A stretch of DNA of 64,000 bases from M55B112 sp964539395 (GCA_964539395.1 CAZIIU010000010.1:1-64000); one strand, 5' to 3'; shown: positions 1-8,826, counted from the first letter of the stretch. The notes: a model not told the origin generated them from the letters alone. Translations and numbers: made by a program.

Positions 1-47
1 ACTGCGTTCCTGATTCTTGTCAGATAATCTGCAATCGGATCTGTCAT
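1..47 (-). CDS. rpsH: 30S ribosomal protein S8, N-terminal fragment
   Basis: The reverse complement of the first 47 bases reads MTDPIADYLTRIRNA, the characteristic start of bacterial S8; the rest lies outside the window to the left. S8 binds the central domain of 16S rRNA early in small-subunit assembly, and in E. coli it represses spc-operon translation (family knowledge). It follows rpsN on the same strand after 31 bases, the usual spc order L5-S14-S8. Only 15 residues are visible, so identification rests on the N-terminal match plus position. Confidence 0.9.
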   Translation of the reverse strand, partial: MTDPIADYLTRIRNA

Positions 48-78
48 TTTTCTCTGTTTAAATTCTTCTGTTTAACAA

Positions 79-348
79 TTACCAGCTGGCTTTTTTAATT
101 CCCGGGATTAATCCTGTAGATGCCATCTCTCTGAAAGTGATCCTGCTGATTCCAAACTGGCGCATATATCCTTTTGGTCGACCGGTTAACTTACACCTGT
201 TGTGCAGCCTGATAGGGTTTGAGTTCCTTGGAAGGCGACTCAGTCCGACGTAATCGCCTTCAGCCTTCAGACGTGCTCGTTTTTCGGCATACTTTTTAAT
301 TAATTTCTGACGCTTAACTTCGCGTGCCATCATTGATTCTTTGGCCAT
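79..348 (-). CDS. rpsN: 30S ribosomal protein S14 (zinc-independent form)
   Basis: An 89-residue basic protein with the S14 core NRCKLTGRPKGYMRQFGISR near residues 50-70 and C-terminal GIKKASW. S14 sits in the head of the 30S subunit near the tRNA sites. It has the long form without the two CxxC zinc pairs of the short 61-residue version; only one cysteine is present. It lies 4 bases after rplE and 31 before rpsH in the spc operon, so it is translated as part of the same long message. Full-length and intact. Confidence 0.97.
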   Translation of the reverse strand: MAKESMMAREVKRQKLIKKYAEKRARLKAEGDYVGLSRLPRNSNPIRLHNRCKLTGRPKGYMRQFGISRITFREMASTGLIPGIKKASW

Positions 349-352
349 ATTG

Positions 353-907
353 TTATTTTTTTACATTTTTAAATGGTAAACCAAATTCTTTCAACAGGGC
401 AAATGCCTCTTCATCTGTTCTTGCTGTGGTTACAAAAGTGATATCCATGCCTGAAATCCTGTTGACCTTATCAATATCTATTTCCGGAAAGATGATCTGC
501 TCTGTGATGCCAAGGGTATAATTTCCTCGCCCATCCAGTTTGGCAGAAATACCATTGAAATCGCGAATTCTGGGCAGAGCCACATTAATCAGACGCTCCA
601 GGAATTCATACATTCTTTCCCTCCGCAATGTGACCTTCACGCCAATGGGCATTCCTCTTCTTAGCTTGAAGTTGGAAATGTCCTTTGTAGAGAGGGTCTG
701 AACAGCCTTTTGTCCGGTAATCTGGGTCAGCTCCTCTTCGGCTGAATCGATCAGTTTTTTATCGGCAATGGCCTGTCCAACTCCGCGGTTGATAACGATC
801 TTTGAAAGTCGGGGAACCTGCATGTTACTGCTATAACCAAATTGTTTGGTTAGGGCAGGCAGGATATCCTCAGCATACTTTCTTTTTAATGTAGGTATAT
901 ATTCCAT
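353..907 (-). CDS. rplE: 50S ribosomal protein L5
   Basis: A 184-residue protein with the L5 motifs VINRGVGQA, FKLRRGMPIGVKVTLR and the C-terminal ISGMDITFVTTARTDEEA. L5 binds 5S rRNA in the central protuberance and contacts S13 and P-site tRNA (family knowledge). Its start codon shares one base with the rplX stop at position 907, so the two are probably translationally coupled. Length is normal for the family and no motif is disturbed. Confidence 0.98.
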   Translation of the reverse strand: MEYIPTLKRKYAEDILPALTKQFGYSSNMQVPRLSKIVINRGVGQAIADKKLIDSAEEELTQITGQKAVQTLSTKDISNFKLRRGMPIGVKVTLRRERMYEFLERLINVALPRIRDFNGISAKLDGRGNYTLGITEQIIFPEIDIDKVNRISGMDITFVTTARTDEEAFALLKEFGLPFKNVKK

Positions 908-1230
908 TATTTGATCTCCTCACCTGATTTTTTTGAATATCTGATTAATTTACCTTTTTCATCTACTTTTCTTCCGATCCTTGTAGCTTCCCCGGTAGAT
1001 GGATCGATCACATTGAGATTTGAAATATGGACCGGCGCCTCCTTCTTGATTATTCCACCCTGGGGGCTATCGGCATTAGGTTTGGTATGTTTGGAAACCA
1101 TGTTTACACCCTCAACAATGGCCCTTGAGCGTGACTTCTCAATTTCAAGAACCCTGCCCTGCTGGCCTTTGTATTCACCCGAGTTCACAATCACGACGTC
1201 TCCTTTTCTGATATGTAATTTCTTCTGCAT
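907..1230 (-). CDS. rplX: 50S ribosomal protein L24
   Basis: A 107-residue protein whose N-terminus HIRKGDVVIVNSGEYKGQ is the KOW motif of L24, followed by GRVLEI and the conserved EGVNMVSKHTKP. L24 nucleates 50S assembly by binding the 5' end of 23S rRNA and ends up near the peptide exit (family knowledge). It lies between rplN (19-base gap) and rplE (one-base overlap), the standard spc order. The C-terminal tail is basic and normal in length. Confidence 0.97.
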   Translation of the reverse strand: MQKKLHIRKGDVVIVNSGEYKGQQGRVLEIEKSRSRAIVEGVNMVSKHTKPNADSPQGGIIKKEAPVHISNLNVIDPSTGEATRIGRKVDEKGKLIRYSKKSGEEIK

Positions 1231-1249
1231 TGGCTTTTTCTTTATATTA

Positions 1250-1615
1250 TTACAGCACCTCCGGAGCCAGTGAAACGATCTTCATGTGCTTATCGCGAAG
1301 CTCTCTGGCAACCGGTCCGAAGATACGGGTACCACGCATCTCATTGGCAGCATTCAGCAATACCACGGCATTGTCGTCAAACCTGATGTATGAGCCATCA
1401 TTGCGTCTTACCTCTTTTTTTGTCCGCACAATCACTGCCCTTGATACTGTACCTTTTTTAATCTCACTTGATGGAATTGCACTCTTAACACTAACGATCA
1501 CCTGGTCGCCAATAGAGGCATATCTCCTTTTGGTACCACCAAGTACCCTGATGCAAAGCACCTCCTTTGCACCACTGTTATCTGCTACCGATAATCTGCT
1601 TTCCTGTTGTATCAT
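1250..1615 (-). CDS. rplN: 50S ribosomal protein L14
   Basis: A 121-residue protein beginning MIQQESRLSVADNSGAKEV with the L14 signature VIVRTKKEVRRNDGSYIRFD around residues 75-95. L14 forms intersubunit bridges with 16S rRNA and is the docking site of the silencing factor RsfS (family knowledge). It starts four bases after the rpsQ stop, marking the passage from the S10-operon genes to the spc-operon genes with no visible promoter in between. Confidence 0.98.
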   Translation of the reverse strand: MIQQESRLSVADNSGAKEVLCIRVLGGTKRRYASIGDQVIVSVKSAIPSSEIKKGTVSRAVIVRTKKEVRRNDGSYIRFDDNAVVLLNAANEMRGTRIFGPVARELRDKHMKIVSLAPEVL

Positions 1616-1618
1616 AGT

Positions 1619-1882
1619 TTATTTGGCTCTTTCAATAATTTCTACTAGTCTCCATCTTTTGTTTTTGCTTAACGGCCTTGTCTCACTGATCTTGACAGTG
1701 TCGCCCGCATGGGCACTATTCTCTTCATCGTGCGCCATAAACCTGGAGCTCTTATTCACGAATTTGCCATAAATCGGATGCTTTACCTTCCGCTTTACAA
1801 TGACTACGATGGATTTATCCATGCTGTCGCTTACGACAACACCGACACGTTCTCTTCTTGTTTTCCTGGTAATATCTTCCAT
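1619..1882 (-). CDS. rpsQ: 30S ribosomal protein S17
   Basis: An 87-residue OB-fold protein with TRRERVGVVVSDSMDKSIVV, HPIYGKFV and the terminal signature GDTVKISETRPLSKNKRWR. S17 is a primary binder of the 5' domain of 16S rRNA and helps early 30S assembly (family knowledge). It starts one base after the rpmC stop, so translation is probably coupled. Normal length. Confidence 0.97.
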   Translation of the reverse strand: MEDITRKTRRERVGVVVSDSMDKSIVVIVKRKVKHPIYGKFVNKSSRFMAHDEENSAHAGDTVKISETRPLSKNKRWRLVEIIERAK

Positions 1883-1883
1883 G

Positions 1884-2096
1884 TTATTCTTTGCTTTCTG
1901 TCTGCTCAGCAGCCTGTCTGGATCTCAATTCAGTTTTTAGCCGGGCAATGATCTTGCGGGTTGCCGGTAGTTTATTGGGATTATCCAGGGGTGAGACGGC
2001 ATGGTTCATCTTCATCCTGGACAATAGATTCTCTTCCGTATCGATTCTCTCAATAAGCTCCGCTGTTGCCAATTCTCTGATCTCAGAATTCTTCAT
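1884..2096 (-). CDS. rpmC: 50S ribosomal protein L29
   Basis: A 70-residue helical protein with MKNSEIRELATAELIERI and the L29 core NKLPATRKIIARLKTELRSR. L29 lies beside L23 at the peptide exit and contributes to the docking surface for trigger factor and SRP (family knowledge). It sits between rplP and rpsQ, as in almost all bacterial S10 operons. The C-terminal tail EQTESKE is slightly longer than in E. coli. Confidence 0.96.
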   Translation of the reverse strand: MKNSEIRELATAELIERIDTEENLLSRMKMNHAVSPLDNPNKLPATRKIIARLKTELRSRQAAEQTESKE

Positions 2097-2104
2097 CTTT
2101 ATTA

Positions 2105-2527
2105 CTATTTCAATTCATAATCACGTCTGACGACAAACCTGGTCTTTACAGGAAACTTTTGCGCACCAATTCTGATCGCCTCTTTCGCCACATCAAAGGG
2201 AACACCTTCGATCTCAAAAATAATCCTTCCAGGGGTAATAGGATACACAAAACCTTCAGGGGCCCCTTTTCCTTTACCCATCCTTACCTCAGCGGGTTTC
2301 TTGGTGATTGGCTTATCGGGAAATATCCTGATCCACAACTGTCCCTCCCTCTTCATATGACGGGTAACAGCCTGACGGGCGGCTTCGATCTGGCGGCTTG
2401 TGATCCAGGCCTCTTCAAGGCACTTCATTCCAAATGAGCCAAAAGCAAGCGTATTTCCCTTCTGCGCATTTCCTTTCATGCGCCCCTTTTGCATTCTCCT
2501 GTATTTTGTCTTCTTAGGTTGTAACAT
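2105..2527 (-). CDS. rplP: 50S ribosomal protein L16
   Basis: A 140-residue protein starting MLQPKKTKYRRMQKGRMKG, with AFGSFGMKCLEEAWITSRQI and the conserved WIRIFPDKPITKKPAEVRMG. L16 contacts A-site tRNA and is needed late in formation of the peptidyl-transferase centre (family knowledge). It is 27 bases downstream of rpsC and 8 upstream of rpmC. Full length with no unusual substitutions noticed. Confidence 0.98.
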   Translation of the reverse strand: MLQPKKTKYRRMQKGRMKGNAQKGNTLAFGSFGMKCLEEAWITSRQIEAARQAVTRHMKREGQLWIRIFPDKPITKKPAEVRMGKGKGAPEGFVYPITPGRIIFEIEGVPFDVAKEAIRIGAQKFPVKTRFVVRRDYELK

Positions 2528-2554
2528 TACCTTATAATATTAGGGTATTCTGTT

Positions 2555-3262
2555 TTACTTTCTTTTATTTCTCATTCCGGCTCCGCCACTTTTCGGCTTC
2601 ACATTCTTGGCCCCTATGTTTGGTGAAAGATCTCTTTTTCCAAATATCTCGCCGTTACATATCCATACCTTGATACCCAGCACTCCCACCTTTGTATGTG
2701 CTTCTGCCAGGGCATAATCGATATCGGCCCGCAGTGTATGCAACGGTATTCTTCCCTCCTTGTAAGTCTCCGCGCGGGCCATCTCCGCACCACCGAGTCT
2801 TCCGCTGATCAATACTTTAATACCCTCGGCTCCCATTCTCATTGTTGAAGCGATTGCCATTTTTATTGCGCGACGATAGGATACTTTTCCTTCGAGTTGC
2901 CGTGCAATGTTGTTGGCTACGATCGTTGCATCCAGCTCTGGCCGCTTAACCTCAAAAATATTGATCTGTACCTCCTTGTTAGTGATCTTCTTCAACTCTT
3001 CCTTCAGTTTGTCAACCTCCTGTCCGCCTTTTCCGATAATAATACCCGGACGGGCTGTATTTACGGTAACGGTGATCAGTTTCAGGGTTCTCTCAATAAT
3101 AATCTTCGAGATACTGGCTTTTGCCAAACGGGCATTCAGGTACTCCCTGATCTTTACATCCTCAACCAGCTTGGTCGAATAATCTTTGCCACCAAACCAA
3201 TTGGAATCCCATCCCTTAATGATTCCTAACCTGTTACCTATCGGATTTACTTTTTGTCCCAT
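2555..3262 (-). CDS. rpsC: 30S ribosomal protein S3
   Basis: A 235-residue protein beginning MGQKVNPIGNRLGIIKGWDS. The type II KH domain carries its GxxG loop in PGIIIGKGGQEVDKL near residues 70-85, and the C-terminal domain has RADIDYALAEAHTKVGVLGIKVWI. S3 lies at the mRNA entry channel of the 30S head and takes part in ribosomal helicase activity (family knowledge). It follows rplV by 5 bases. The C-terminus ends in a short basic tail. Confidence 0.98.
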   Translation of the reverse strand: MGQKVNPIGNRLGIIKGWDSNWFGGKDYSTKLVEDVKIREYLNARLAKASISKIIIERTLKLITVTVNTARPGIIIGKGGQEVDKLKEELKKITNKEVQINIFEVKRPELDATIVANNIARQLEGKVSYRRAIKMAIASTMRMGAEGIKVLISGRLGGAEMARAETYKEGRIPLHTLRADIDYALAEAHTKVGVLGIKVWICNGEIFGKRDLSPNIGAKNVKPKSGGAGMRNKRK

Positions 3263-3267
3263 ATATG

Positions 3268-3702
3268 CTATTTTTCTTGAGATTCTACAGATTCAACATT
3301 TTCCGCCAGTTGCCGGCTACCCAGTACGATTGTTACGTGATTCGAACGCTTTTTGATCCTGTGGGCACGGCCCTGAGGTGCAGGTTGAATTCTTTTAAGT
3401 GTACGCGACTGGTCAACAAATGCTTCTTTAACAATGATATGGCTCTCCTCAATACGAGCTCCCTCATTTTTTGCCTGCCAGTTGGCAACTGCCGAAAGCA
3501 GCAGTTTTTCAACATTCCGGGATGCTTCTTTATTGCTGTACCTGAGCATGTCAAGCGCTTTGTTCACTTCAATACCTTTAATCATATCGGTAACGAGCCT
3601 CATTTTCCGCGGTGATGTCGGACAATTTCTCAATACTGCCTGGTACTGGCTCTTTTTTGCCTCTTTTACCTGCTCGGCTCTGATTCTTTTTCTGGCACCC
3701 AT
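3268..3702 (-). CDS. rplV: 50S ribosomal protein L22
   Basis: A 144-residue protein with the L22 core CPTSPRKMRLVTDMIKG, SAVANWQAKN and the beta-hairpin sequence QPAPQGRAHRIKKRSNHVTI, whose tip reaches into the peptide exit tunnel and is where macrolide-resistance changes occur in this family. The hairpin looks intact. It lies between rpsS and rpsC. The C-terminus (ENVESVESQEK) is an acidic tail longer than in E. coli L22. Confidence 0.97.
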   Translation of the reverse strand: MGARKRIRAEQVKEAKKSQYQAVLRNCPTSPRKMRLVTDMIKGIEVNKALDMLRYSNKEASRNVEKLLLSAVANWQAKNEGARIEESHIIVKEAFVDQSRTLKRIQPAPQGRAHRIKKRSNHVTIVLGSRQLAENVESVESQEK

Positions 3703-3725
3703 TGTATATGGTAATTTAGTATTTC

Positions 3726-3992
3726 TTATTTCTGTTTTCCTCCATGTCCCCTGAAAATCCTTGTCGGTGCAAATTCTCCGAGTTTATGTCCGACCATATT
3801 TTCCGTGATATAAACAGGGATAAATTTATTCCCGTTGTGAACAGCAATAGTATGGCCCACAAAATCGGGGGAGATAACGGATCTCCTCGACCATGTTTTT
3901 AATACTGACTTCTTGCCTGTATCATTCATGTCCAGGATTCGCTTCTCCAGTTTAAAATCTATAAATGGACCTTTTTTTAATGAACGGCTCAT
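3726..3992 (-). CDS. rpsS: 30S ribosomal protein S19
   Basis: An 88-residue protein beginning MSRSLKKGPFIDFKLEKRI with the S19 signature TWSRRSVISPDFVGHTIAVHNG. S19 pairs with S13 at the top of the 30S head (family knowledge). It is 6 bases after the rplB stop and 23 before rplV. Length and motifs are standard. Confidence 0.98.
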   Translation of the reverse strand: MSRSLKKGPFIDFKLEKRILDMNDTGKKSVLKTWSRRSVISPDFVGHTIAVHNGNKFIPVYITENMVGHKLGEFAPTRIFRGHGGKQK

Positions 3993-3998
3993 ATACTT

Positions 3999-4829
3999 TT
4001 ATTTTTTAGATTTTCTCTTCTCAACGATGTACTTATTGGACTGTTTCTTTTTTGCCCTGGTCTTGAAACCTTTAGCAATCAGACCTTTTCTTGATCTCGG
4101 ATGCCCGCCAGAGGCACGACCCTCACCGCCACCCATTGGATGGTCAACCGGGTTCATTACCACACCACGAACGCGGGGACGTCTGCCGAGCCAACGACTT
4201 CTGCCTGCCTTCCCCGAATAGGTCAGACCATGATCCTTGTTTGAGATCTGTCCAACTGTCGCACGGCAGGAAACCAGGATCATACGGATCTCACCGCTGG
4301 GAAGCTTCACATTGGCATATTTCCCGTCACGCGAAGTAAGTGTTGCATAACCTCCTGCACTTCTTACAATCTTCCCACCCTGACCTGGTTTCAACTCTAT
4401 ATTGTGCACATCGGTACCAAGAGGAATCTTTGAAAGGGGAAGAGTATTTCCAACTTCCGGCGGACAATTCTCGCCTGATTGAATGGTATCTCCAACCTTA
4501 ATATTTTCCGGAGCGAGGATATACCTTTTTTCGCCATCTTCATAAACAACCAATGCAATATAAGCGGATCTGTTAGGATCGTATTCAATGGTTTTAACCG
4601 TAGCGGCCACTTCATCCTTGTTTCTTTTAAAATCGATCAGCCGGTAACGCCTCTTGTGTCCACCTCCCATGTAACGCATTGTCATCCGCCCCTGGTTGTT
4701 CCGACCACCCGACTTCTTGATCGGCCTGATCAGCGACTTTTCAGGTACAGAGGTTGTTACCTCTTCAAATGAGGGGATCAGTTTTTTTCTCTGGCCTGGT
4801 GTTACAGGTTTATACTTCTTTACTGGCAT
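3999..4829 (-). CDS. rplB: 50S ribosomal protein L2
   Basis: I place the start at 4829, giving MPVKKYKPVTPGQRKK and 276 residues. The frame is open upstream for another 16 codons, but that stretch would overlap rplW and matches no L2. Visible motifs are GGRNNQGRMTMRYMGGGHKR and the C-terminal VMNPVDHPMGGGEGRASGGH, which contains the conserved histidine near the peptidyl-transferase centre. L2 is needed for subunit association and peptide bond formation (family knowledge). It is 7 bases from rplW. Confidence 0.97.
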   Translation of the reverse strand: MPVKKYKPVTPGQRKKLIPSFEEVTTSVPEKSLIRPIKKSGGRNNQGRMTMRYMGGGHKRRYRLIDFKRNKDEVAATVKTIEYDPNRSAYIALVVYEDGEKRYILAPENIKVGDTIQSGENCPPEVGNTLPLSKIPLGTDVHNIELKPGQGGKIVRSAGGYATLTSRDGKYANVKLPSGEIRMILVSCRATVGQISNKDHGLTYSGKAGRSRWLGRRPRVRGVVMNPVDHPMGGGEGRASGGHPRSRKGLIAKGFKTRAKKKQSNKYIVEKRKSKK

Positions 4830-4836
4830 AATTTCT

Positions 4837-5127
4837 CTATATATTGCTGTAAAAATCAATTGCTTCACCGTCTGCAACAGTTACGACCGCCTTTTTATAG
4901 GCATTGGTCTTACCCCTGTTCACACCCGATCTGGTATATCTCATCTTCCGTTTGCCTCCATAACGCATGGTGTTTACATCAATAACCGTTACTTCATAAA
5001 GCTCCTCAACGGCTTTTCTGATCTGCAGCTTGTTGGCACTCCTTTCTACAATGAAACCATACCGGTTGAACTTCTCTCCCCCGGCCGTCATCTTCTCTGT
5101 TACTATGGGTTTCAATAAAATATTCAT
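4837..5127 (-). CDS. rplW: 50S ribosomal protein L23
   Basis: A 96-residue protein with MNILLKPIVTEKMT, YGFIVERSANKLQIRKAVEEL and VIDVNTMRYGGKRKMR, all typical of L23. L23 is at the peptide tunnel exit and is the main docking site for trigger factor and SRP (family knowledge). It lies between rplD (22-base gap) and rplB (7-base gap from the chosen L2 start). Normal length. Confidence 0.97.
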   Translation of the reverse strand: MNILLKPIVTEKMTAGGEKFNRYGFIVERSANKLQIRKAVEELYEVTVIDVNTMRYGGKRKMRYTRSGVNRGKTNAYKKAVVTVADGEAIDFYSNI

Positions 5128-5149
5128 AACTTTATTGTAATCTGATTAT

Positions 5150-5773
5150 TTATGCTTTTTTCTGCAAAACGTCGATTGAACTTTCCACAAACAATAGTGC
5201 TGACGCATTCATTATGTCGTATGTGTTTAATTCAGAAACGGTTACAACCTTGGAATTCTGTAAATTTCGCGACGACAAATATACATTTTTATTTCTTTCA
5301 TTTAAAACTAAAACTGATTTTTTATCGTCCACTTTCAGGTTTTTACGTATATCACTGAAATCACTGGTTTTCGGTTGGTCGAGTGTAAAATCCTGCACGA
5401 TCATCACCTGGTTGTTTTTCACCTTGTATGATAGTGCCGATTTACGCGCCAGCTCCTTTACCTTTTTATTCAGTTTCAGGTCGTATATTTTTGGCCTGGG
5501 TCCAAATACCCTTCCACCACCCCTGAAGATCGGGTTCTTAATATCGCCAAAACGTGCGGTACCGGTACCCTTTTGTCTCTTGACCTTCCTGGTGCTTCCC
5601 TTCACTTCTGAACGCTCCCTGGCTTTATGGGTACCTTGTCTCTGGTGCGTAAGATATTGTTTAACATCCAGGTAGATCGCATGATCATTGGGCTCGATGC
5701 CAAAGATATCCTTATCCAGCTTCACTTTTTTGCCGGTACTTTTTCCCGTGATATCAAATACTTCTAATTCCAT
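5150..5773 (-). CDS. rplD: 50S ribosomal protein L4
   Basis: A 207-residue protein with the L4 loop QKGTGTARFGDIKNPIFRGG and GGRVFGPRPKIYDLKLNKK around residues 65-105. That extended loop lines the exit tunnel. In E. coli L4 also represses the S10 operon; whether it does so here cannot be seen. Its start codon overlaps the last base of rplC (5773), suggesting coupled translation. The C-terminal half is more divergent, as is usual for Bacteroidota. Confidence 0.97.
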   Translation of the reverse strand: MELEVFDITGKSTGKKVKLDKDIFGIEPNDHAIYLDVKQYLTHQRQGTHKARERSEVKGSTRKVKRQKGTGTARFGDIKNPIFRGGGRVFGPRPKIYDLKLNKKVKELARKSALSYKVKNNQVMIVQDFTLDQPKTSDFSDIRKNLKVDDKKSVLVLNERNKNVYLSSRNLQNSKVVTVSELNTYDIMNASALLFVESSIDVLQKKA

Positions 5774-6390
5774 TACTTCTCAATTATTAAATATGAACCA
5801 TTGGATCCCGGCACAGAACCTTTCAGGATCAGGAGGTTATTTTCGGGAATAATTTTCATTACCTCAAGATTAAGGATCTTCACCTTTCTCCCCCCAGTCT
5901 GTCCAGCCATGCGCATTCCTTTGAAAACCCGTGAAGGGTAAGAAGATGCTCCCAGTGAACCGGGTGCTCTGTCCCTGTTGTGTTGTCCGTGGGTTGCATC
6001 ACCAACACCACTGAAATTATGTCTTTTTACAACACCCTGGAATCCTTTTCCTTTTGAGATTCCCGACACATCCAGCCAGGTGTCGTTATTGAAATAATCT
6101 ACGGTGATCACGTCACCTGCTTTCCAGTCCCGCACAAAACCTTTGAGTTCAATTACCTTCCGTTTAGGTGTTGTGCTTGCCTTGGCAAAATGGCCTTTCA
6201 TTGCTGCAGTGGTGTTTTTCTCTTTCTTCTCATCAAAGGCCAGCTGAACGGATGCATAGCCATCGCTTTCCACTGATTTTACCTGCGTCACAACGCAAGG
6301 TCCGGCCTGAATTACGGTGCAGGGGATATTTTTCCCTTCCGCATCATAAATAGAGGTCATTCCGACTTTTTTACCTATTAATCCCGGCAT
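5773..6390 (-). CDS. rplC: 50S ribosomal protein L3
   Basis: A 205-residue protein starting MPGLIGKKVGMTSIYDAEGK with ISKGKGFQGVVKRHNFSG and GATHGQ-type segment DATHGQHNRDRAPGSLGASS. The Gln in that segment corresponds to the one methylated by PrmB in E. coli. L3 reaches close to the peptidyl-transferase centre and starts 50S assembly (family knowledge). It lies 20 bases after rpsJ and overlaps rplD by one base. Confidence 0.98.
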   Translation of the reverse strand: MPGLIGKKVGMTSIYDAEGKNIPCTVIQAGPCVVTQVKSVESDGYASVQLAFDEKKEKNTTAAMKGHFAKASTTPKRKVIELKGFVRDWKAGDVITVDYFNNDTWLDVSGISKGKGFQGVVKRHNFSGVGDATHGQHNRDRAPGSLGASSYPSRVFKGMRMAGQTGGRKVKILNLEVMKIIPENNLLILKGSVPGSNGSYLIIEK

Positions 6391-6410
6391 GCTATTAAAA
6401 TTTTCCTTGG

Positions 6411-6716
6411 TTAAACTTTTATTTCTACTTCAACGCCACTGGGCAGCTCCAGCTTCATCAGTGCATCGATGGTCTTTGGCGTTGAGCTGTATATGTCCAG
6501 CAGTCGTTTATAAGAACTCAGCTGAAATTGCTCCCTGGCCTTCTTGTTCACGAAAGGTGAACGCAAAACGGTATAAATCCTTTTGTGGGTAGGAAGTGGT
6601 ACCGGACCATTTACCACAGCTCCTGTTGACTTCACCGTCTTAACGATTTTTTCAGCTGACTTATCCACCAGATTGTGGTCGTAAGACTTTAATTTAATCC
6701 TGATCTTTTGGCTCAT
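6411..6716 (-). CDS. rpsJ: 30S ribosomal protein S10 (NusE)
   Basis: A 101-residue protein with KIRIKLKSYDHNLVDKSAEK and GPVPLPTHKRIYTVLRSPFV, diagnostic for S10. Besides its place in the 30S head it is NusE, the partner of NusB in transcription antitermination and the link to NusG (family knowledge). It sits only 22 bases after fusA: there is no tuf gene between the str and S10 parts, so the two classical operons are continuous here. Confidence 0.98.
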   Translation of the reverse strand: MSQKIRIKLKSYDHNLVDKSAEKIVKTVKSTGAVVNGPVPLPTHKRIYTVLRSPFVNKKAREQFQLSSYKRLLDIYSSTPKTIDALMKLELPSGVEVEIKV

Positions 6717-6738
6717 TACTCACTGTTATTGATTTACC

Positions 6739-8826
6739 TTAAGCTTTTTTTAATAATTCGTTTGAAATATTCGGAGGCACCTGCTCAAAATGGCTGAATT
6801 CCATGGTAGAACTGGCTCGTCCCGACGACAATGTTCGCAGTACCGTTACATATCCGAATTGCTCTGCCAGGGGAACCTTTGCCTTGATCAACCTGGCACC
6901 CGCCTTGGTGTCCATTCCCTCGACCTGACCGCGTCGTTTGTTCAGGTCCGAGATCACATCTCCCATATACTCTTCCGGTGTTACCACCTCTACCGACATG
7001 ATCGGCTCCATCAGCACCGGACTTGCTTTTCTACCTGCCTCCCTGAGTGCATACCTTGCAGCAATCTCAAATGAAAGCTGATCGGAATCTACAGGGTGGT
7101 AGGACCCGTCCACCAATCGAACCTTGAGGGAGTCGATCGCATATCCGGCAAGCGGACCATTCAGCATGGCGTTTGTAAATCCCTTTTCAACCGATGGTAT
7201 ATATTCTTTGGGTATATTACCTCCCTTAATTTCACTGACAAATTGCAATCCTTTTACCCCATCATCGGCCGGGGAGATGTATACCTCAATATCTGCAAAT
7301 TTTCCCCGTCCACCGGTCTGTTTTCTGAACACCTCCCTGTGGTGAACCTCTTTTGTGAGAGCCTCTTTATAGTTCACCTGTGGGGATCCGACATTGCATT
7401 CAACCTTAAACTCTCGTTTCAGGCGGTCGAGCAATATCTCCAGGTGTAGTTCGCCCATTCCGCTAATAATAGTCTGACCAGAGTCGGGATCGGTCTTTAC
7501 CTGGAATGTTGGATCCTCTTCGGAAAGTTTACCGAGGGCAAGTCCCAGCTTATCAATATCTGTTTGTGTTTTTGGTTCAACGGCAATTCCGATCACAGGC
7601 TCCGGGAATTCGATCGACTCCAGGATCAGGGGCTTATTCACAGTAGTGATCGTATCACCGGTCCGCAACTCCTTTAAACCTACCACGGCACAAATATCAC
7701 CTGCTTCAATCTCCGTTTTCGGATTTTGTTTATTGGCATGCATCTGGTAGATCCTGGTGATCCGTTCTTTCTTTTCCGTCCTGTTATTCAATACCATCAC
7801 CCCCTCTTTAAGCATGCCCGAATAGACCCGCACATAGGCCAGTCGCCCGACAAAAGGATCTGTTGCGATTTTGAAAACCAGTCCGGCAAGAGGATCATCA
7901 TTCCTGGGAGCCCTCTCCTCAACCTTATCAGTGTTGGGATTGATACCTTTTACAGTCCCAACATCCATCGGACTGGGCATCAGGGCCACGATACCATCGA
8001 GCAGGCGCTGAATTCCCTTATTCTTGAATGCCGAACCACAAAACACAGGCGTAATATCCATATTGATGGTTGCGCGCCGGGCATATTCCATAAACTCCTC
8101 TACAGTGATGGAGCTCCTGTCCTCAAGAAACCGATCAAGCAAGTCGTCGTCAGAAACACAAACTGCCTCAACCAGCTTCTCCCTCCACTCTTCAACAGTC
8201 TCGATCATCTCCTGCGGAATGGCACAATACTCATATTTCATACCCAGCGTCTCATCCTCCTTCCAGACAATGGCCTTACGCTCAATAAGGTCTACTATCC
8301 CCGAGAAATTGTCCTGTTCACCAATCGGCAACTGCAAGGGCACCGGATTTGCCCCAAGCTTATTCTTGATCTCTCCTACCACTCCAAAAAAATCCGCACC
8401 AACCCTGTCCATCTTATTGATGAAAGCAATACGCGGCACCTTATATTTATTTGCCTGCCGCCAAACTGTTTCCGATTGGGGCTCGACGCCTCCAACAGCA
8501 CAGAAGACCATAACGGCACCATCAAGCACCCTCAATGAGCGCTCTACCTCAACAGTGAAGTCGACGTGACCCGGGGTATCAATTATGTTGATTTTGTATT
8601 CCTGGTTGTTGTATTTCCAGAATGTTGTAGTGGCTGCTGAAGTGATTGTAATTCCACGCTCCTGCTCCTGAACCATCCAGTCCATAGTAGCTGCTCCGTC
8701 ATGAACTTCACCGATGCGATGGGTAATACCTGTATAGAACAGAATACGTTCTGTGGTGGTCGTTTTCCCGGCATCGATGTGCGCCATGATCCCAATGTTT
8801 CTGGTATTTTTTAGTCTTGGGTTCAT
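6739..8826 (-). CDS. fusA: Elongation factor G (canonical)
   Basis: The translocation GTPase with all motifs intact: P-loop AHIDAGKTT, switch I RGITI, DTPGHVDF with the catalytic His, and NKMD. Domains II-V follow, including the domain IV GGRGKFADI segment and C-terminal ASSTMEFSHFEQVP. I prefer the ATG at 8826 (MNPRLKNTRNIGIM), which matches family N-termini. A GTG four codons upstream at 8838, with AGG five bases before it, is the alternative. It lies between rpsG and rpsJ. Compare the degenerate paralogue at 9986. Confidence 0.97.
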   Translation of the reverse strand: MNPRLKNTRNIGIMAHIDAGKTTTTERILFYTGITHRIGEVHDGAATMDWMVQEQERGITITSAATTTFWKYNNQEYKINIIDTPGHVDFTVEVERSLRVLDGAVMVFCAVGGVEPQSETVWRQANKYKVPRIAFINKMDRVGADFFGVVGEIKNKLGANPVPLQLPIGEQDNFSGIVDLIERKAIVWKEDETLGMKYEYCAIPQEMIETVEEWREKLVEAVCVSDDDLLDRFLEDRSSITVEEFMEYARRATINMDITPVFCGSAFKNKGIQRLLDGIVALMPSPMDVGTVKGINPNTDKVEERAPRNDDPLAGLVFKIATDPFVGRLAYVRVYSGMLKEGVMVLNNRTEKKERITRIYQMHANKQNPKTEIEAGDICAVVGLKELRTGDTITTVNKPLILESIEFPEPVIGIAVEPKTQTDIDKLGLALGKLSEEDPTFQVKTDPDSGQTIISGMGELHLEILLDRLKREFKVECNVGSPQVNYKEALTKEVHHREVFRKQTGGRGKFADIEVYISPADDGVKGLQFVSEIKGGNIPKEYIPSVEKGFTNAMLNGPLAGYAIDSLKVRLVDGSYHPVDSDQLSFEIAARYALREAGRKASPVLMEPIMSVEVVTPEEYMGDVISDLNKRRGQVEGMDTKAGARLIKAKVPLAEQFGYVTVLRTLSSGRASSTMEFSHFEQVPPNISNELLKKA

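Noticed and set aside
7726..8538. 270-codon plus-strand frame opposite fusA
   Set aside because: Shadow of a highly conserved gene; no independent support.
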